Shown here: in pieces, positions 54,775 to 63,906 of the stretch
How the letters are laid out: each line of letters opens with the position of its first letter
How positions within the stretch are numbered: the stretch's first letter is position 1
DNA from: Mucilaginibacter aquaedulcis
GTDB taxonomy: Bacteria > Bacteroidota > Bacteroidia > Sphingobacteriales > Sphingobacteriaceae
Length of the DNA: 64,000 nucleotides
Reading direction: 5' to 3'
NCBI RefSeq assembly: GCF_030409325.1
Contig: NZ_JAUFPR010000002.1
Coordinates: 1,240,001 to 1,304,000, forward strand
Position numbers and translations under genes: made by a program
Notes under the pieces: generated by a model
Database searches by the model: none
The model's input: only the letters and a program-made list of their open reading frames with translations
What the model was told of the DNA's origin: nothing

Positions 54775-54790
54775 GTGCATAGTTATGCAC
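54775..54790. promoter_or_regulatory. 16-base dyad, possible operator
   Basis: GTGCATA and TATGCAC flank two bases, forming a near-perfect palindrome directly beside the leftward hairpin. It could be a binding site for a dimeric regulator of the eleven-gene operon. No regulator gene is adjacent. Confidence 0.4.
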
Positions 54791-54791
54791 C

Positions 54792-54834
54792 CTCAGGTTT
54801 GCCATCAAAACGATGCAATCTGAGTGCTCTTTTT
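54792..54834 (+). terminator. Rightward (antisense) hairpin with T-tract upstream of the SusC operon
   Basis: The plus strand has a bulged stem of about 13 pairs, with arms CTCAGGTTTGCCATC (54792-54806) and GATGCAATCTGAG (54812-54824). It is followed by TGCTCTTTTT at 54825-54834. No rightward protein gene ends here, so it would end an RNA antisense to the SusC leader. Another short hairpin (AAAGGG / CCCTTT) lies at 54626-54642. Confidence 0.5.
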
Positions 54835-56216
54835 ACTTCTCAGTGAAACAGGTTAATTAATAAATATTTGATGCCTAAAAATCAGCAGGATAGGTATCTC
54901 CGAATTTTCGGGTTCGCGGATTTTCGAAAAGTGTAGTTCAGGTAAATCAGGTTTTTCATGTTAGTGATATTGGTTAAATTAACAAGTACATAATCTCAAA
55001 AAGAAAGCCCGTCAGGTAGACTAAAATATTGAGCAGCAGTATATTTTAATAATTGGTTTTAACAAATATAATTATCAAATATATTTAAGCAAGTAATAAT
55101 AAAAAAATAATACATTTTTATTATTTTAATGAATAACAATCGATCATTATTAACAAATTGATATAAAAAGAAGCTTTTTTTTAACTCATTTTAAAAAACT
55201 CTTAATTATACCAAGGGTTTAATTGGACAATAATTGATTAAAACAAAACAACAGCTGGTTAAAATAAAGTAATACTCAGTTAAAAAACGTCATAAAATGT
55301 AATTTGTACAGTTTTAATTAATCTACATCTGATTTTCCTGCGTTCTACTAACGCCAAAATACTGCCGTGATTTGCCATTACAGATATTATCAGACACCTA
55401 TACCTATTATGATATTATTAATATAAGTCACCAAATAAAATCAGCCTTCAAAGTCTGATAGTTTACCAAGACATCTGCTTTCCTTTTATTGGAAAACAAT
55501 TGCTTAGCAAAATTTTTCTGCCTGCTTATTATCACTTGCTTTTCAGGCCTACGTCTTTCTGATCTTGTTTCATTTACTCCATAAAGCTTCAATTATGCTG
55601 CTTTGATTTATTTAAGAACCATACCTCCTATTTGCTGATGTGATTGATATCCAATTAAAGGAAACAATACCGGCAAGGTAAAGCGTAATAGTTCTATATC
55701 AACCCTTAAACTTCCGGGAGTGCTTAGTGCGGGACTGCTATCTCAAATGTACTTAACCGGTATTTAATGACTTTAAGCGCAGTTACTTTATTTTCAATAA
55801 CTATTCAGCGTGATCAAAAGCTTACTCGTTCTTTAAACTTTCGTTATGAAGCGATAATTTTTTTACATATTTTAATATATAACGTCAAACGCGTAACAAA
55901 TAATAAGCAAATGAAAACTTGTATTCTCGCCCTCAATACATCATGATTTTTTGAACCGGAAGCGAAAATGAAAACGCTGAAAAGTCATTTTTACCAGATT
56001 TTATTTAATTACGATCTATCAACCCAATCAAAAACCTACACCTAATAAGAATAATTAGACTCCAAAAGCAATTTTATCCAATGATTTACCAAATTTTAAA
56101 TTGCTATTTTATCAATAGATAGCCTTTTTGGATACAATATTTTCATTTATAACCTCGTTTAATTACCTTCACTTTAGTTATCGTTGATTTTAAAGAAGTC
56201 CCTAACTTATTTATCT
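54835..56216. other. Long non-coding spacer between the SusCD operon and the GH-A gene
   Basis: The spacer is AT-rich (especially 55060-55320) with no convincing reading frame on either strand, no tRNA-like fold and no repeat family. It separates divergent units, so it should hold promoters for both. It may also encode small RNAs. No clear TTTG / TAnnTTTG pair was found. Confidence 0.5.
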
Positions 56217-57716
56217 ATGAAACTTTGTAAAATAATAACCCTTTTAAGCTTACTATTTTTAGTATTTTTTTCGTGTAAAAAGGACAATTATGTTGAGCCT
56301 GCTGCTAACCCTACCGTAGTCGCGACCATGGATGCTACTGCGGCAACAAGCACGGTAGCATCCACCGCATTGATTACCAACTTAAAATCGGGCACCAGCC
56401 ATGCTTACACCCAAACAACCATAACCACAAACATTACCTACTACACTGACAGGACTTATAAGATCACCTCTGTTCCGTCAGTTCTCTCAGGTGCCTCGCT
56501 CATAAAAACGGCTTGCGATGATAAGCCAAATACTTCTGCAAACATCACTTTCACACTTTCAGCCCCGGCTACGGTGTATGTAGCTTATGATCCGCGTGCA
56601 ACAGCTTTGCCATCATGGTTAAGCACATGGACTAAAACCAGCTATAAAATTGGAGTTACCGATACCCAGATTGCATCATTTAACGTTTATAGCAAAACCT
56701 ATGCAGCCGGTACAGTGACCTTAGGCGCCAATATGGCTTCTCCTGCAAAGGGTGTTCAATGTCAGTATATTGTTGCAGTTAAGGCATCAACAACATCAGG
56801 TTCGGCAGATACAGCCACCTCATCAAGCCTGTTGTTAGGTATTAATGCTCACTCCATGGGCAATGAAGCATATTCACCGGTAAGCATGACTACCCAAATG
56901 AGCATTATGAAAAAGATGGGGATGAAAGTTGTTCGCCAAAATTTTAATATCAACAGTGATGGTTCGGTATCGGGCCCTGCTACATTAAACCAGTTGATAA
57001 CTGCAGCAAATACTAATGGCATAACCATTTTGGCTATGATCAACATCACCACACTTAATTATAATAGCTCTGAAAGTCAGAATTATGCTGCAGGGAAACT
57101 TTTTGGCACCAACGTTGCCACAAAAAACTCAAGTTATTTCACCTACTATGAATTAGGTAACGAACTTGATAATAAAGCTATCGTCAGTGGTAACGGAGAT
57201 CTCGCTACCGATTATAATACTCAGAAACTAAAAGCTTCAGCCGCATATTTAAAAGGCATGAATGATGGCATAAAACTGAAACAACCGGGTGCTAAAACCA
57301 TGATCAATGCCAGTTGGAAACACTTTTACTTTTTACAATATATGCAAACCTACGGGGTAACTTATGATATTGTGGCCTGGCATTGGTATTCTGATATGGA
57401 AAATGCTATAGCATCTTCTTCTTCCCCTGATATTACCAAAAAACTTTCCAGTTTGTTTACCAAGCCTATTTGGTTTACCGAAGTTGGGCAACGGTGGACT
57501 AATGTGAGCAACATTGATCAAATTCAAAGTGACTTTATTAACGCCTTCAATAAAAAAATGAAAGCGAACAGCCAGGTAAAAGCTGGATTATTTTATGAAA
57601 TGTTTGATGAACCATTCAGAACCGGAGCAGAAGGACATTACGGCTTTATAAAATGGACAGTACCCTATACCACCTGGGATTATAAAACTGTAGCAAAAAG
57701 CTTCTTTATTAATTGA
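56217..57716 (+). CDS. Clan GH-A-type glycoside hydrolase lipoprotein
   Basis: This 499-residue lipoprotein has lipobox VFFSC (Cys20). Residues about 45-195 form a beta-rich domain of unknown type. Residues about 205-499 look like a (beta/alpha)8 barrel of clan GH-A: YYELGNELDN places the acid/base Glu316 after Asn315, VAWHWYS (His389) lies at the strand 6/7 position, and PIWFTEVGQRW places the nucleophile Glu422. GH39- or GH5-like families fit best, but the exact family is not clear. The ATG at 56217 is preferred over a TTG at 56184 because it starts the lipoprotein signal. It is monocistronic and divergent from the SusCD operon. Confidence 0.75.
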   Translation: MKLCKIITLLSLLFLVFFSCKKDNYVEPAANPTVVATMDATAATSTVASTALITNLKSGTSHAYTQTTITTNITYYTDRTYKITSVPSVLSGASLIKTACDDKPNTSANITFTLSAPATVYVAYDPRATALPSWLSTWTKTSYKIGVTDTQIASFNVYSKTYAAGTVTLGANMASPAKGVQCQYIVAVKASTTSGSADTATSSSLLLGINAHSMGNEAYSPVSMTTQMSIMKKMGMKVVRQNFNINSDGSVSGPATLNQLITAANTNGITILAMINITTLNYNSSESQNYAAGKLFGTNVATKNSSYFTYYELGNELDNKAIVSGNGDLATDYNTQKLKASAAYLKGMNDGIKLKQPGAKTMINASWKHFYFLQYMQTYGVTYDIVAWHWYSDMENAIASSSSPDITKKLSSLFTKPIWFTEVGQRWTNVSNIDQIQSDFINAFNKKMKANSQVKAGLFYEMFDEPFRTGAEGHYGFIKWTVPYTTWDYKTVAKSFFIN

Positions 57717-57804
57717 TAGGGGAAAAACCTTCTGATATTCTGAGCCGGCAGAATGTTCACCTGCAGGCATCACCGTTAAACGCTGAATGTTAAAACCTTT
57801 TTCA

Positions 57805-58092
57805 TTAAAGAAATTGTAGAACCAATTGCTCCCATTCCTCCTCTAAAGATAGACTTGGCCTGGTTTTATGAGCCTTACCATACCAATAGTCGGCGTTCCA
57901 GGTATCGCCTTCTTTCCGGTGAAGATAGGCATGTACCCATGCCGATGCCGGATCTTTCAAATGATCAACTTGCGCATGTGCCTGATGCCAATCGCCCTTA
58001 CCATCATACCAAAGGCTTTTTAAATAAACAGAAAGCTGGTCACTGGGTTGTTCTAAATTTAATGATGCTTTAAATTCAGCTAAAGTTGTCAT
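57805..58092 (-). CDS. Conserved hypothetical 95-residue protein
   Basis: This soluble, tryptophan-rich protein has LKSLWYDGKGDWHQAHAQVD near residue 25, ASAWVHAYLHRKEGDTWNAD near 49, and a PSLSLEEEWEQLVLQFL end. I recall this pattern in small conserved Bacteroidota and proteobacterial proteins of unknown function, possibly an all-helical TPR-like unit. It has no signal peptide. The gene is separated from the glycosidase gene upstream by a long inverted repeat, so it may be transcribed alone. Confidence 0.72.
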   Translation of the reverse strand: MTTLAEFKASLNLEQPSDQLSVYLKSLWYDGKGDWHQAHAQVDHLKDPASAWVHAYLHRKEGDTWNADYWYGKAHKTRPSLSLEEEWEQLVLQFL

Positions 58093-58126
58093 TGAGTATT
58101 AGTTTTCTTCGATAGTTTGTGTTCAG

Positions 58127-58167
58127 ATCAACAGCCAAAACTGATGTTATCAATATTGGCTGTTGAT
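58127..58167. repeat. 12-base inverted repeat between the MGH1 and 95-residue protein genes
   Basis: The arms ATCAACAGCCAA (58127-58138) and TTGGCTGTTGAT (58156-58167) are perfect, with a 17-base loop. No T-tract follows on either strand, so it may stabilise an RNA end or act as a weak terminator for the leftward glycosidase genes. Confidence 0.55.
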
Positions 58168-58228
58168 TGGATGACAGTTATGCTAACAAATATATTATTT
58201 TATTGACCGTTTGATCCAAATACCCCAT

Positions 58229-59824
58229 CTACATTTTAAAGCTGATCTGTTGAAGGTTCTCCGCCTTTTCACGTAGTTCACCATTCACAAAACACATAAG
58301 GCCCTTACCCTTCCCGTACCTTGATCCAAATTTGTCATACATAATTGTAAGTGTCTTTCCATGATAGGCAATATTATCCAGGCAAAACCAATCCCATGCC
58401 TTTGCTGGGATAAGCGGATTTATAATCACTGTATTATCATCTTGCGGCCTTAAACCAATTAATCCCGTAATTACCAGATCACAAAACGAGGAATGATTAT
58501 AATCTTTACCCCGCTCCTCGCCTCCATTATTTTTTTGCCAGCCTCTTTCTTTCAGTATGGTTCTGGAAATCCAATCGCCGGTATAAGGGTTAATTACTTC
58601 GTCAATCCATGGTAAAATAGCTCCATGCTCATTGGCTCTGCGTTGCGCATGAGCGTATATCAGCATTTGCTTAAAGTAATCCGTTTGGGTAATTACAGAC
58701 TGCTGATAATTATTTAAAACGTTGGCCATTGCGGTAAGTGTTACCGAGGTGGCAAATGGCCAGCTTGGCCCATTCCATTTGCATTCATGACCAACGTAAG
58801 AGATCTCAAAACCGGGATGACTTTGCTCCGCGGTAGTTAAGCCGTAGGGGGCATAAAATCCACTGTCAGATTTGACGAATTGCCAGGCTTTTTCATATCC
58901 CTTACCTGCGGGCGGCAAATTAAAATACCAGGGTGTATAACCATGAAGTTCTCTAACATCTACCAGTTGTGTTTTACCTAAAGGTAGTGTCTTAAAAAAA
59001 GCTGATTCGCTATCCCATAATTTACTTAAAGTGACTCTTTTAATCGTATCAGCCTTTCTTAAAAATAGCTCAGCGGTGTTCTTATTCCCTTTCAAGCCCG
59101 AGATATGAGCAATGGCTACTGCATCACCGTACATATATGAATTTATAGTAGGGCGCTTGCCATTCCCCCCTATTGAAACTTCCATGCCGTCCCGATTATC
59201 AGCCTGGCTAAAAAGGCCATCAGGATTTTTACCTACAAAGAAGTTTCCCTGATAAAGCCAACCTTTTTCCCATGCCGCATAATTATTAACCAAGTCAGGT
59301 AAAAGATCAGTAATAAATTTATCATCGAGCTTTACCAGGTTATTAGCCCATAAGGCATCGGCAATCCAGAAACTATAACTTCTTATTGCTCCACCCTTTT
59401 TGAGCCAAAAAGTGGCATAGTCCTTTACATACCTGTTATCCTTTAACCACCGGCCTTCATATATATGCTGTGCGGCAGCACAACTAATGGCATTGTATTT
59501 CCCGGCCCAATGAACATCCGGAAGAAATTCGGTGAAGATAAATCCATCTGGCGTTTGCTTAATATGCTTACGAAATGTCCACCAGCGGAAATAATAAGTT
59601 AACTCAAGGTCTTTATCCGGGCAATCTAAAAGTGGAACATTCGATTTCATAAATGCCCAGGCAGAATCATTGGGAAAATATCCCTTATACAATTCCACGT
59701 CGTCTTTATTGAACTGATCAATATATCCTTTATAGTTATCGCTGTGCAGAACAAAATGACTCTGGGCTCCGAGCTTAAAAAAGGTCGCGGATAAAATGCA
59801 CAGGAGTATTATTTTTTTATACAT
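58229..59824 (-). CDS. MGH1-like (GH63-type six-hairpin) glycoside hydrolase, secreted
   Basis: This protein of about 531 residues with a signal peptide (to about Ala20) shows the (alpha/alpha)6-barrel features of MGH1/GH63-like enzymes: NPDGLFSQADNRDGMEVSIG near 207, WNGPSWPFATSVTLTAMANV near 350, and a C-terminal WFCLDNIAYHGKTLTIMYD strand pair. Exact family and linkage are not readable. It could remove terminal sugars from a branched oligosaccharide. The start ATG at 59824 is preferred over one at 59833. It lies 22 bases after the GH127-type gene, so both probably act on the same glycan. Confidence 0.72.
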   Translation of the reverse strand: MYKKIILLCILSATFFKLGAQSHFVLHSDNYKGYIDQFNKDDVELYKGYFPNDSAWAFMKSNVPLLDCPDKDLELTYYFRWWTFRKHIKQTPDGFIFTEFLPDVHWAGKYNAISCAAAQHIYEGRWLKDNRYVKDYATFWLKKGGAIRSYSFWIADALWANNLVKLDDKFITDLLPDLVNNYAAWEKGWLYQGNFFVGKNPDGLFSQADNRDGMEVSIGGNGKRPTINSYMYGDAVAIAHISGLKGNKNTAELFLRKADTIKRVTLSKLWDSESAFFKTLPLGKTQLVDVRELHGYTPWYFNLPPAGKGYEKAWQFVKSDSGFYAPYGLTTAEQSHPGFEISYVGHECKWNGPSWPFATSVTLTAMANVLNNYQQSVITQTDYFKQMLIYAHAQRRANEHGAILPWIDEVINPYTGDWISRTILKERGWQKNNGGEERGKDYNHSSFCDLVITGLIGLRPQDDNTVIINPLIPAKAWDWFCLDNIAYHGKTLTIMYDKFGSRYGKGKGLMCFVNGELREKAENLQQISFKM

Positions 59825-59846
59825 GCTAATCATTGATAAAAACGGT

Positions 59847-61874
59847 TCAATGCCCTGCTACAGGAAACTGGGAAATTCGCAGTTTCGTACAGCCGTACGG
59901 AATTAATGTGATCTCTTCTTCCTTTTCTGTTTCCTGCCCATAGGTTGTGCTGTAAGGTATAGGGCCGGTCATTTCATTATATAGTTGCCATGATGGTATC
60001 CGTTTGGCCTTTGTCCTGATGGTAATTGGCGCATTGCCCATCGTCCAGGGGTAATCACTAACTTTTCCTGTTTTTTCTATCTGATAACTTTCATTTAACT
60101 TATTGATTTCTGTTTTAATTAAGGCATAATTCCATGGCGTGGTGGGTCTTATCTCATCATAGGCACTGCCATAATCAATGGAATCTTTATCATTTTTCAC
60201 ATGTGTTACCGCTTCGCCAATTTTAAGGGCATAAGTAATGGGGCCACGCTCAACCGAAACCGAATTTTCGTGCCAGGTATTATTTGAAATATGCATCGGA
60301 AGATCCAATTCTACTACGTCGCCTGTTTTCCAGTTACGTTGTATTTTAATTATTTGCCCTCCGGCAGCTTCCTGTAATACTTTCCCATTTAACTTAACAG
60401 AGGCTTGCGTACACCAATGAGGCACCCTCAGATGCAGCGGAAATGATACTGTTTTATTCTTTTTAGGCGTTGTTAATGTGAATTTAATACCTTCATCAAA
60501 CGGGTAATTAGTTTCTTCCTTAAATGATACCTGGCTACCCTCACCTACATAAGCAGTTACCTCACTGGGCGAATAAACTAAGGCAGCCAGCCCTTTATCG
60601 GCCGTTGCATACCAAAGATTTTGTGTGAATTTTGGCCAACCCTGGTGCATATTTGATGTACAGCAAGGATAACCTGTGAGTAAACCGTAACAAACATCAG
60701 TCCCACTATGGTTTACGTCAAAATTACGGGTATGGCGGGTAAGCATTACCTGATTGGCTTGTTGAAAATACTGGCGGTCAGTTAAATTTTCAGCTACCTG
60801 CGCAGGTAAAGCGTTAAAGGCTATCTTTTCCAATCTGTCGGCATAACCCACATCTCCTGTAATCTCCAGCGTGCTTTCCAGGGTAAACATCATCTCTACG
60901 GCAGTGCACAGCTCCGAGCCCTGGGTAGGGTCATTCCCATGCAAGGCCTCATCTCCACCAAAAAGTCCATGAGCCATTTCATCATACTTATGCAGATCGG
61001 CATATCCTTTTTCGGTGGCATCCCAATATTTTTGTTCAGGGTGCTGCTGATAGTAAATAATAGGTTCTTTCATACCTTGAGCTAAGTTTACACCGTGAAT
61101 ACTGCCTGCTTGAGAAAGCAAAGGCGTATTTAAAAAGGCATTTGCAAAATCAAAAGTTTGTTTGTGCAACAAATCGCCCAGATCAAGCAGAAATTTATCA
61201 CCGGTAATATTGTAGAGCCAGTAAACCACCATCAGGTTATCGCCGGCACGGTAACGTGCCCAGAAAGACCAATGATCAAGAGGGTACTCAGGCAATTCTT
61301 TTAGCTGGTATTTGAAATAATTGGTCATCAAACCAATAACCCGTTTATCGCCGGTGGCAGAATAATATTGCTTTAATATTTTAAGCATGACTATTTTTGG
61401 CCACCAATCACGGCTATTATCCCGTTGTAAGCCAGGTTCAGGGCCATAGTCTTTGGCGGGGCCGAAATAACCGTCGGGCTGTTGGCTCTTGATGGCCCAT
61501 TCTACCCATGGCTTTGTTTTGGCTATCAAGTCCTTATCATTCAATATATAGGCCAATGGTAAAAGGCCATCTATCCAATAAGGACCGCGTTCCCACTGGT
61601 CGCCGTCGCCACCTAACCAGCCATTGCGCTTATTCATCACCAACGGATATAGTTTATCCAGGTTACCTGTGGCACCATCTTTTTGCCTGATCAGCATTTC
61701 CTTTAACCATCCCTGGGGTTTAATGGCACCCAAAGGCAACTCTATATAAGGGTTTTGCCTTAAAGGCGCCCTGTTATTTAAATAAGTCACAGGTTGATTT
61801 TTGGAGCTGGTTTGTCCATATACAAAGGTGGATAACACCAGAAAAACAATGAGGAGGTTAATTTTTATGTTCAT
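59847..61874 (-). CDS. GH127-type beta-L-arabinofuranosidase, secreted
   Basis: This 675-residue exported protein has a signal peptide (to about Gly20) and the PF07944 fold. Zinc-site and nucleophile residues of the family are visible: Glu321 and Cys323 in GSELCTAVEMMF, then Cys404-Cys405 in GYPCCTSNMHQGWP. In HypBA1 the same positions are a Glu-x-Cys followed by a Cys-Cys about 77 residues later; here the spacing is similar. It would release beta-linked L-arabinofuranose, as found in pectin or plant glycoproteins. The ATG at 61874 is preferred over a GTG at 61907. It precedes the MGH1-like gene by 22 bases. Confidence 0.88.
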   Translation of the reverse strand: MNIKINLLIVFLVLSTFVYGQTSSKNQPVTYLNNRAPLRQNPYIELPLGAIKPQGWLKEMLIRQKDGATGNLDKLYPLVMNKRNGWLGGDGDQWERGPYWIDGLLPLAYILNDKDLIAKTKPWVEWAIKSQQPDGYFGPAKDYGPEPGLQRDNSRDWWPKIVMLKILKQYYSATGDKRVIGLMTNYFKYQLKELPEYPLDHWSFWARYRAGDNLMVVYWLYNITGDKFLLDLGDLLHKQTFDFANAFLNTPLLSQAGSIHGVNLAQGMKEPIIYYQQHPEQKYWDATEKGYADLHKYDEMAHGLFGGDEALHGNDPTQGSELCTAVEMMFTLESTLEITGDVGYADRLEKIAFNALPAQVAENLTDRQYFQQANQVMLTRHTRNFDVNHSGTDVCYGLLTGYPCCTSNMHQGWPKFTQNLWYATADKGLAALVYSPSEVTAYVGEGSQVSFKEETNYPFDEGIKFTLTTPKKNKTVSFPLHLRVPHWCTQASVKLNGKVLQEAAGGQIIKIQRNWKTGDVVELDLPMHISNNTWHENSVSVERGPITYALKIGEAVTHVKNDKDSIDYGSAYDEIRPTTPWNYALIKTEINKLNESYQIEKTGKVSDYPWTMGNAPITIRTKAKRIPSWQLYNEMTGPIPYSTTYGQETEKEEEITLIPYGCTKLRISQFPVAGH

Positions 61875-61921
61875 AGTTAGCCGTTTTAAATAAAATACTT
61901 TAAGCACTTAGGTATGCTGAT

Positions 61922-63748
61922 TTATAAAATTTGTTTTAAGGTTAATTCTTGTTTCAAACTCTTAACCATATGTTTTTTGGTAATAATTATTTGCTCTATG
62001 GCCAGTACATCCATATCGCTTTTCATGAAACATTGCAGGGCATCTTGCGGCGTGCACACAATCGGTTCGTCCTTTACATTAAACGAAGTATTAATTACTG
62101 CAGGGCAACCGGTTAAGTCAAAAAACGCTTTTATTACGTTGTAAAATTCGGGGTGCAATTGTTTGTTAACCGTTTGAAGCCGCGCAGAATAATCAACATG
62201 AGTTACCGCAGGCAATACTGAACGTTTAACCTTTAGCAACTCCAGCCCTGCTTTATTTACTGCATCACTTTCCGGCAGGCGATACCTGTCTTTAATAGAG
62301 CTTACTAAAAGCATATAAGGGCTTGGGCAGGATAAATTGTAGTATTGCTGGGCATATTCCTCCAGTATTGCCGGAGCAAATGGCCTAAAAGATTCCCGAA
62401 ACTTGATCTTTTGATTGATGACCGACTGCATATCTGCTTTTCGAGGATCACCAAGAATACTACGAGAACCCAAAGCCCGTGGGCCAAACTCCATACGGCC
62501 TTTAAAATAGCCCACCACTTTACCTTCATCAAGATAGCGGGCTATGGTTTTGTTGAACTCGGTTTCATCTTGAATCTCATAGTGCAGATTCCTGTCTGCA
62601 AGCATTTCAGCAATGTATTCTTTTGTAAATGCAGGCCCAAGCAATGCATTTTTCATCAGGTCTTGTTCTGCCTTACGCTGATTATTTAAATACTGATAAT
62701 ATACAAAATAGGCCGCGCCTAAGGCACCACCTGCATCTCCGGCAGCAGGTTGTATCCATATGTTTTTAAACCCGGTTTGTGCTTGTATCTTCCCGTTAAT
62801 TACACAATTTAAAGCCACGCCACCAGCCATGCACAAATCTTTTTCTGGATAGGATTGCTCCAGTTCAGCAACGATATTCAGCATCACCTTTTCTACTACT
62901 TTTTGTACAGAACAGGCGATATCCATATGAAATTGATCAGGCGGTTCATTCGCTTTACGAGGGGCATTGGCAAAAAGCTTGTTAAAGCCTTTGTTGGTCA
63001 TCGTTAAACCTGCGCAGTAATTAAAATACTTCATATTAAGCCGAAATGATCCGTCGGACTTTAAATCAATAAGCTTTTCAAGAATCAAGGGTACAAATAC
63101 AGGCTTGCCATAAGGGGCCAAACCCATTACCTTATACTCATCGCTATTAACCTTAAAGCCGAGGTAATAGGTAAATGCAGAATAAAACAAGCCCAAAGAA
63201 TGCGGAAACCTGATCTCTCTGAGTAATTGGAGCTTGTTATCGCTGCCTCTCCAAACAGTGGTGGTAGCCCATTCGCCTACACCATCGGCAGTCAGCACTA
63301 ATGCGTTTTTAAATGGTGACGGGAAAAATGCCGAAGCCGCATGAGCCTGATGATGGTCGGTAAAAAGCAAGTTATCGTCTTTATAAACCCACCTTTTATC
63401 TATCTGACTAAGTTCTTTAATGATATGCTTCTTCATGAATATCTTATCCTTTATCCACAATGGCATTGCCTTTAAAAAAGATGGTAAACCAGTTGGTGCC
63501 GTAGCCAGATAAGTTTCAATCAATCGTTCAAACTTGATAAACGGCTTTTCGTAAAACACTACAAAGTCAACCTGATGCAGTGAAATACCAGACTCTTCAA
63601 GACAATATTTTATAGAATAACCCGGGAAGCAGGCATCATTCTTTATCCGTGTAAAGCGTTCTTCCTGAACAGCTGCTACGATGTCACCGTTGTAAAGCAG
63701 ACAGGCCGCACTGTCATGATAATAAGCAGATATGCCTAATATATACAT
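61922..63748 (-). CDS. NodU/CmcH-family carbamoyltransferase
   Basis: This 608-residue cytosolic enzyme has N-terminal ASKHA-like residues (ISAYYHDSAACLL, His11; DHHQAHAASAFF, His132, His133 and His136) and the C-terminal YrdC-like/ATP-binding GYFKGRMEFGPRALGSRSIL stretch. These enzymes use carbamoyl phosphate and ATP to carbamoylate a hydroxyl group on sugars or natural products. Its gene starts 4 bases after a DUF5989-like membrane protein gene and is followed 47 bases later by the GH127-type gene. The acceptor is unknown but may be a surface glycan or a secreted metabolite. Confidence 0.93.
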   Translation of the reverse strand: MYILGISAYYHDSAACLLYNGDIVAAVQEERFTRIKNDACFPGYSIKYCLEESGISLHQVDFVVFYEKPFIKFERLIETYLATAPTGLPSFLKAMPLWIKDKIFMKKHIIKELSQIDKRWVYKDDNLLFTDHHQAHAASAFFPSPFKNALVLTADGVGEWATTTVWRGSDNKLQLLREIRFPHSLGLFYSAFTYYLGFKVNSDEYKVMGLAPYGKPVFVPLILEKLIDLKSDGSFRLNMKYFNYCAGLTMTNKGFNKLFANAPRKANEPPDQFHMDIACSVQKVVEKVMLNIVAELEQSYPEKDLCMAGGVALNCVINGKIQAQTGFKNIWIQPAAGDAGGALGAAYFVYYQYLNNQRKAEQDLMKNALLGPAFTKEYIAEMLADRNLHYEIQDETEFNKTIARYLDEGKVVGYFKGRMEFGPRALGSRSILGDPRKADMQSVINQKIKFRESFRPFAPAILEEYAQQYYNLSCPSPYMLLVSSIKDRYRLPESDAVNKAGLELLKVKRSVLPAVTHVDYSARLQTVNKQLHPEFYNVIKAFFDLTGCPAVINTSFNVKDEPIVCTPQDALQCFMKSDMDVLAIEQIIITKKHMVKSLKQELTLKQIL

Positions 63749-63752
63749 GAGC

Positions 63753-63902
63753 TTAGAATAAGGAATAAATAAACGGGGCCAAAACAGAACCCTGTGCCAA
63801 TACTACCAATACTCCCAAAACCAAAAGCAAAATAAATAAAGGCCAAAGCCAGAATTTACGCCGGTGTTTTAAAAACTCCCAAAATTCTACCAGTAGTTCC
63901 AT
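63753..63902 (-). CDS. DUF5989-like small membrane protein (49 residues)
   Basis: A short frame encodes a 49-residue protein beginning MELLVEFWEFLKHRRKFWLW. One membrane helix of about 22 residues follows, and the ending AQGSVLAPFIYSLF is the pattern I recall for DUF5989. Such proteins sit beside NodU-type carbamoyltransferase and SxtJ genes in many genomes, which supports the call. Four bases separate its stop from the carbamoyltransferase start, so they are co-transcribed. The function is unknown; it may anchor the enzyme or its lipid-linked substrate. Confidence 0.82.
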   Translation of the reverse strand: MELLVEFWEFLKHRRKFWLWPLFILLLVLGVLVVLAQGSVLAPFIYSLF

Positions 63903-63906
63903 ATTT

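Noticed and set aside
54880..54960. TTCGGGTTCGCGG-like stretch that resembles a tRNA T-arm
   Set aside because: No cloverleaf or acceptor stem could be formed around it.
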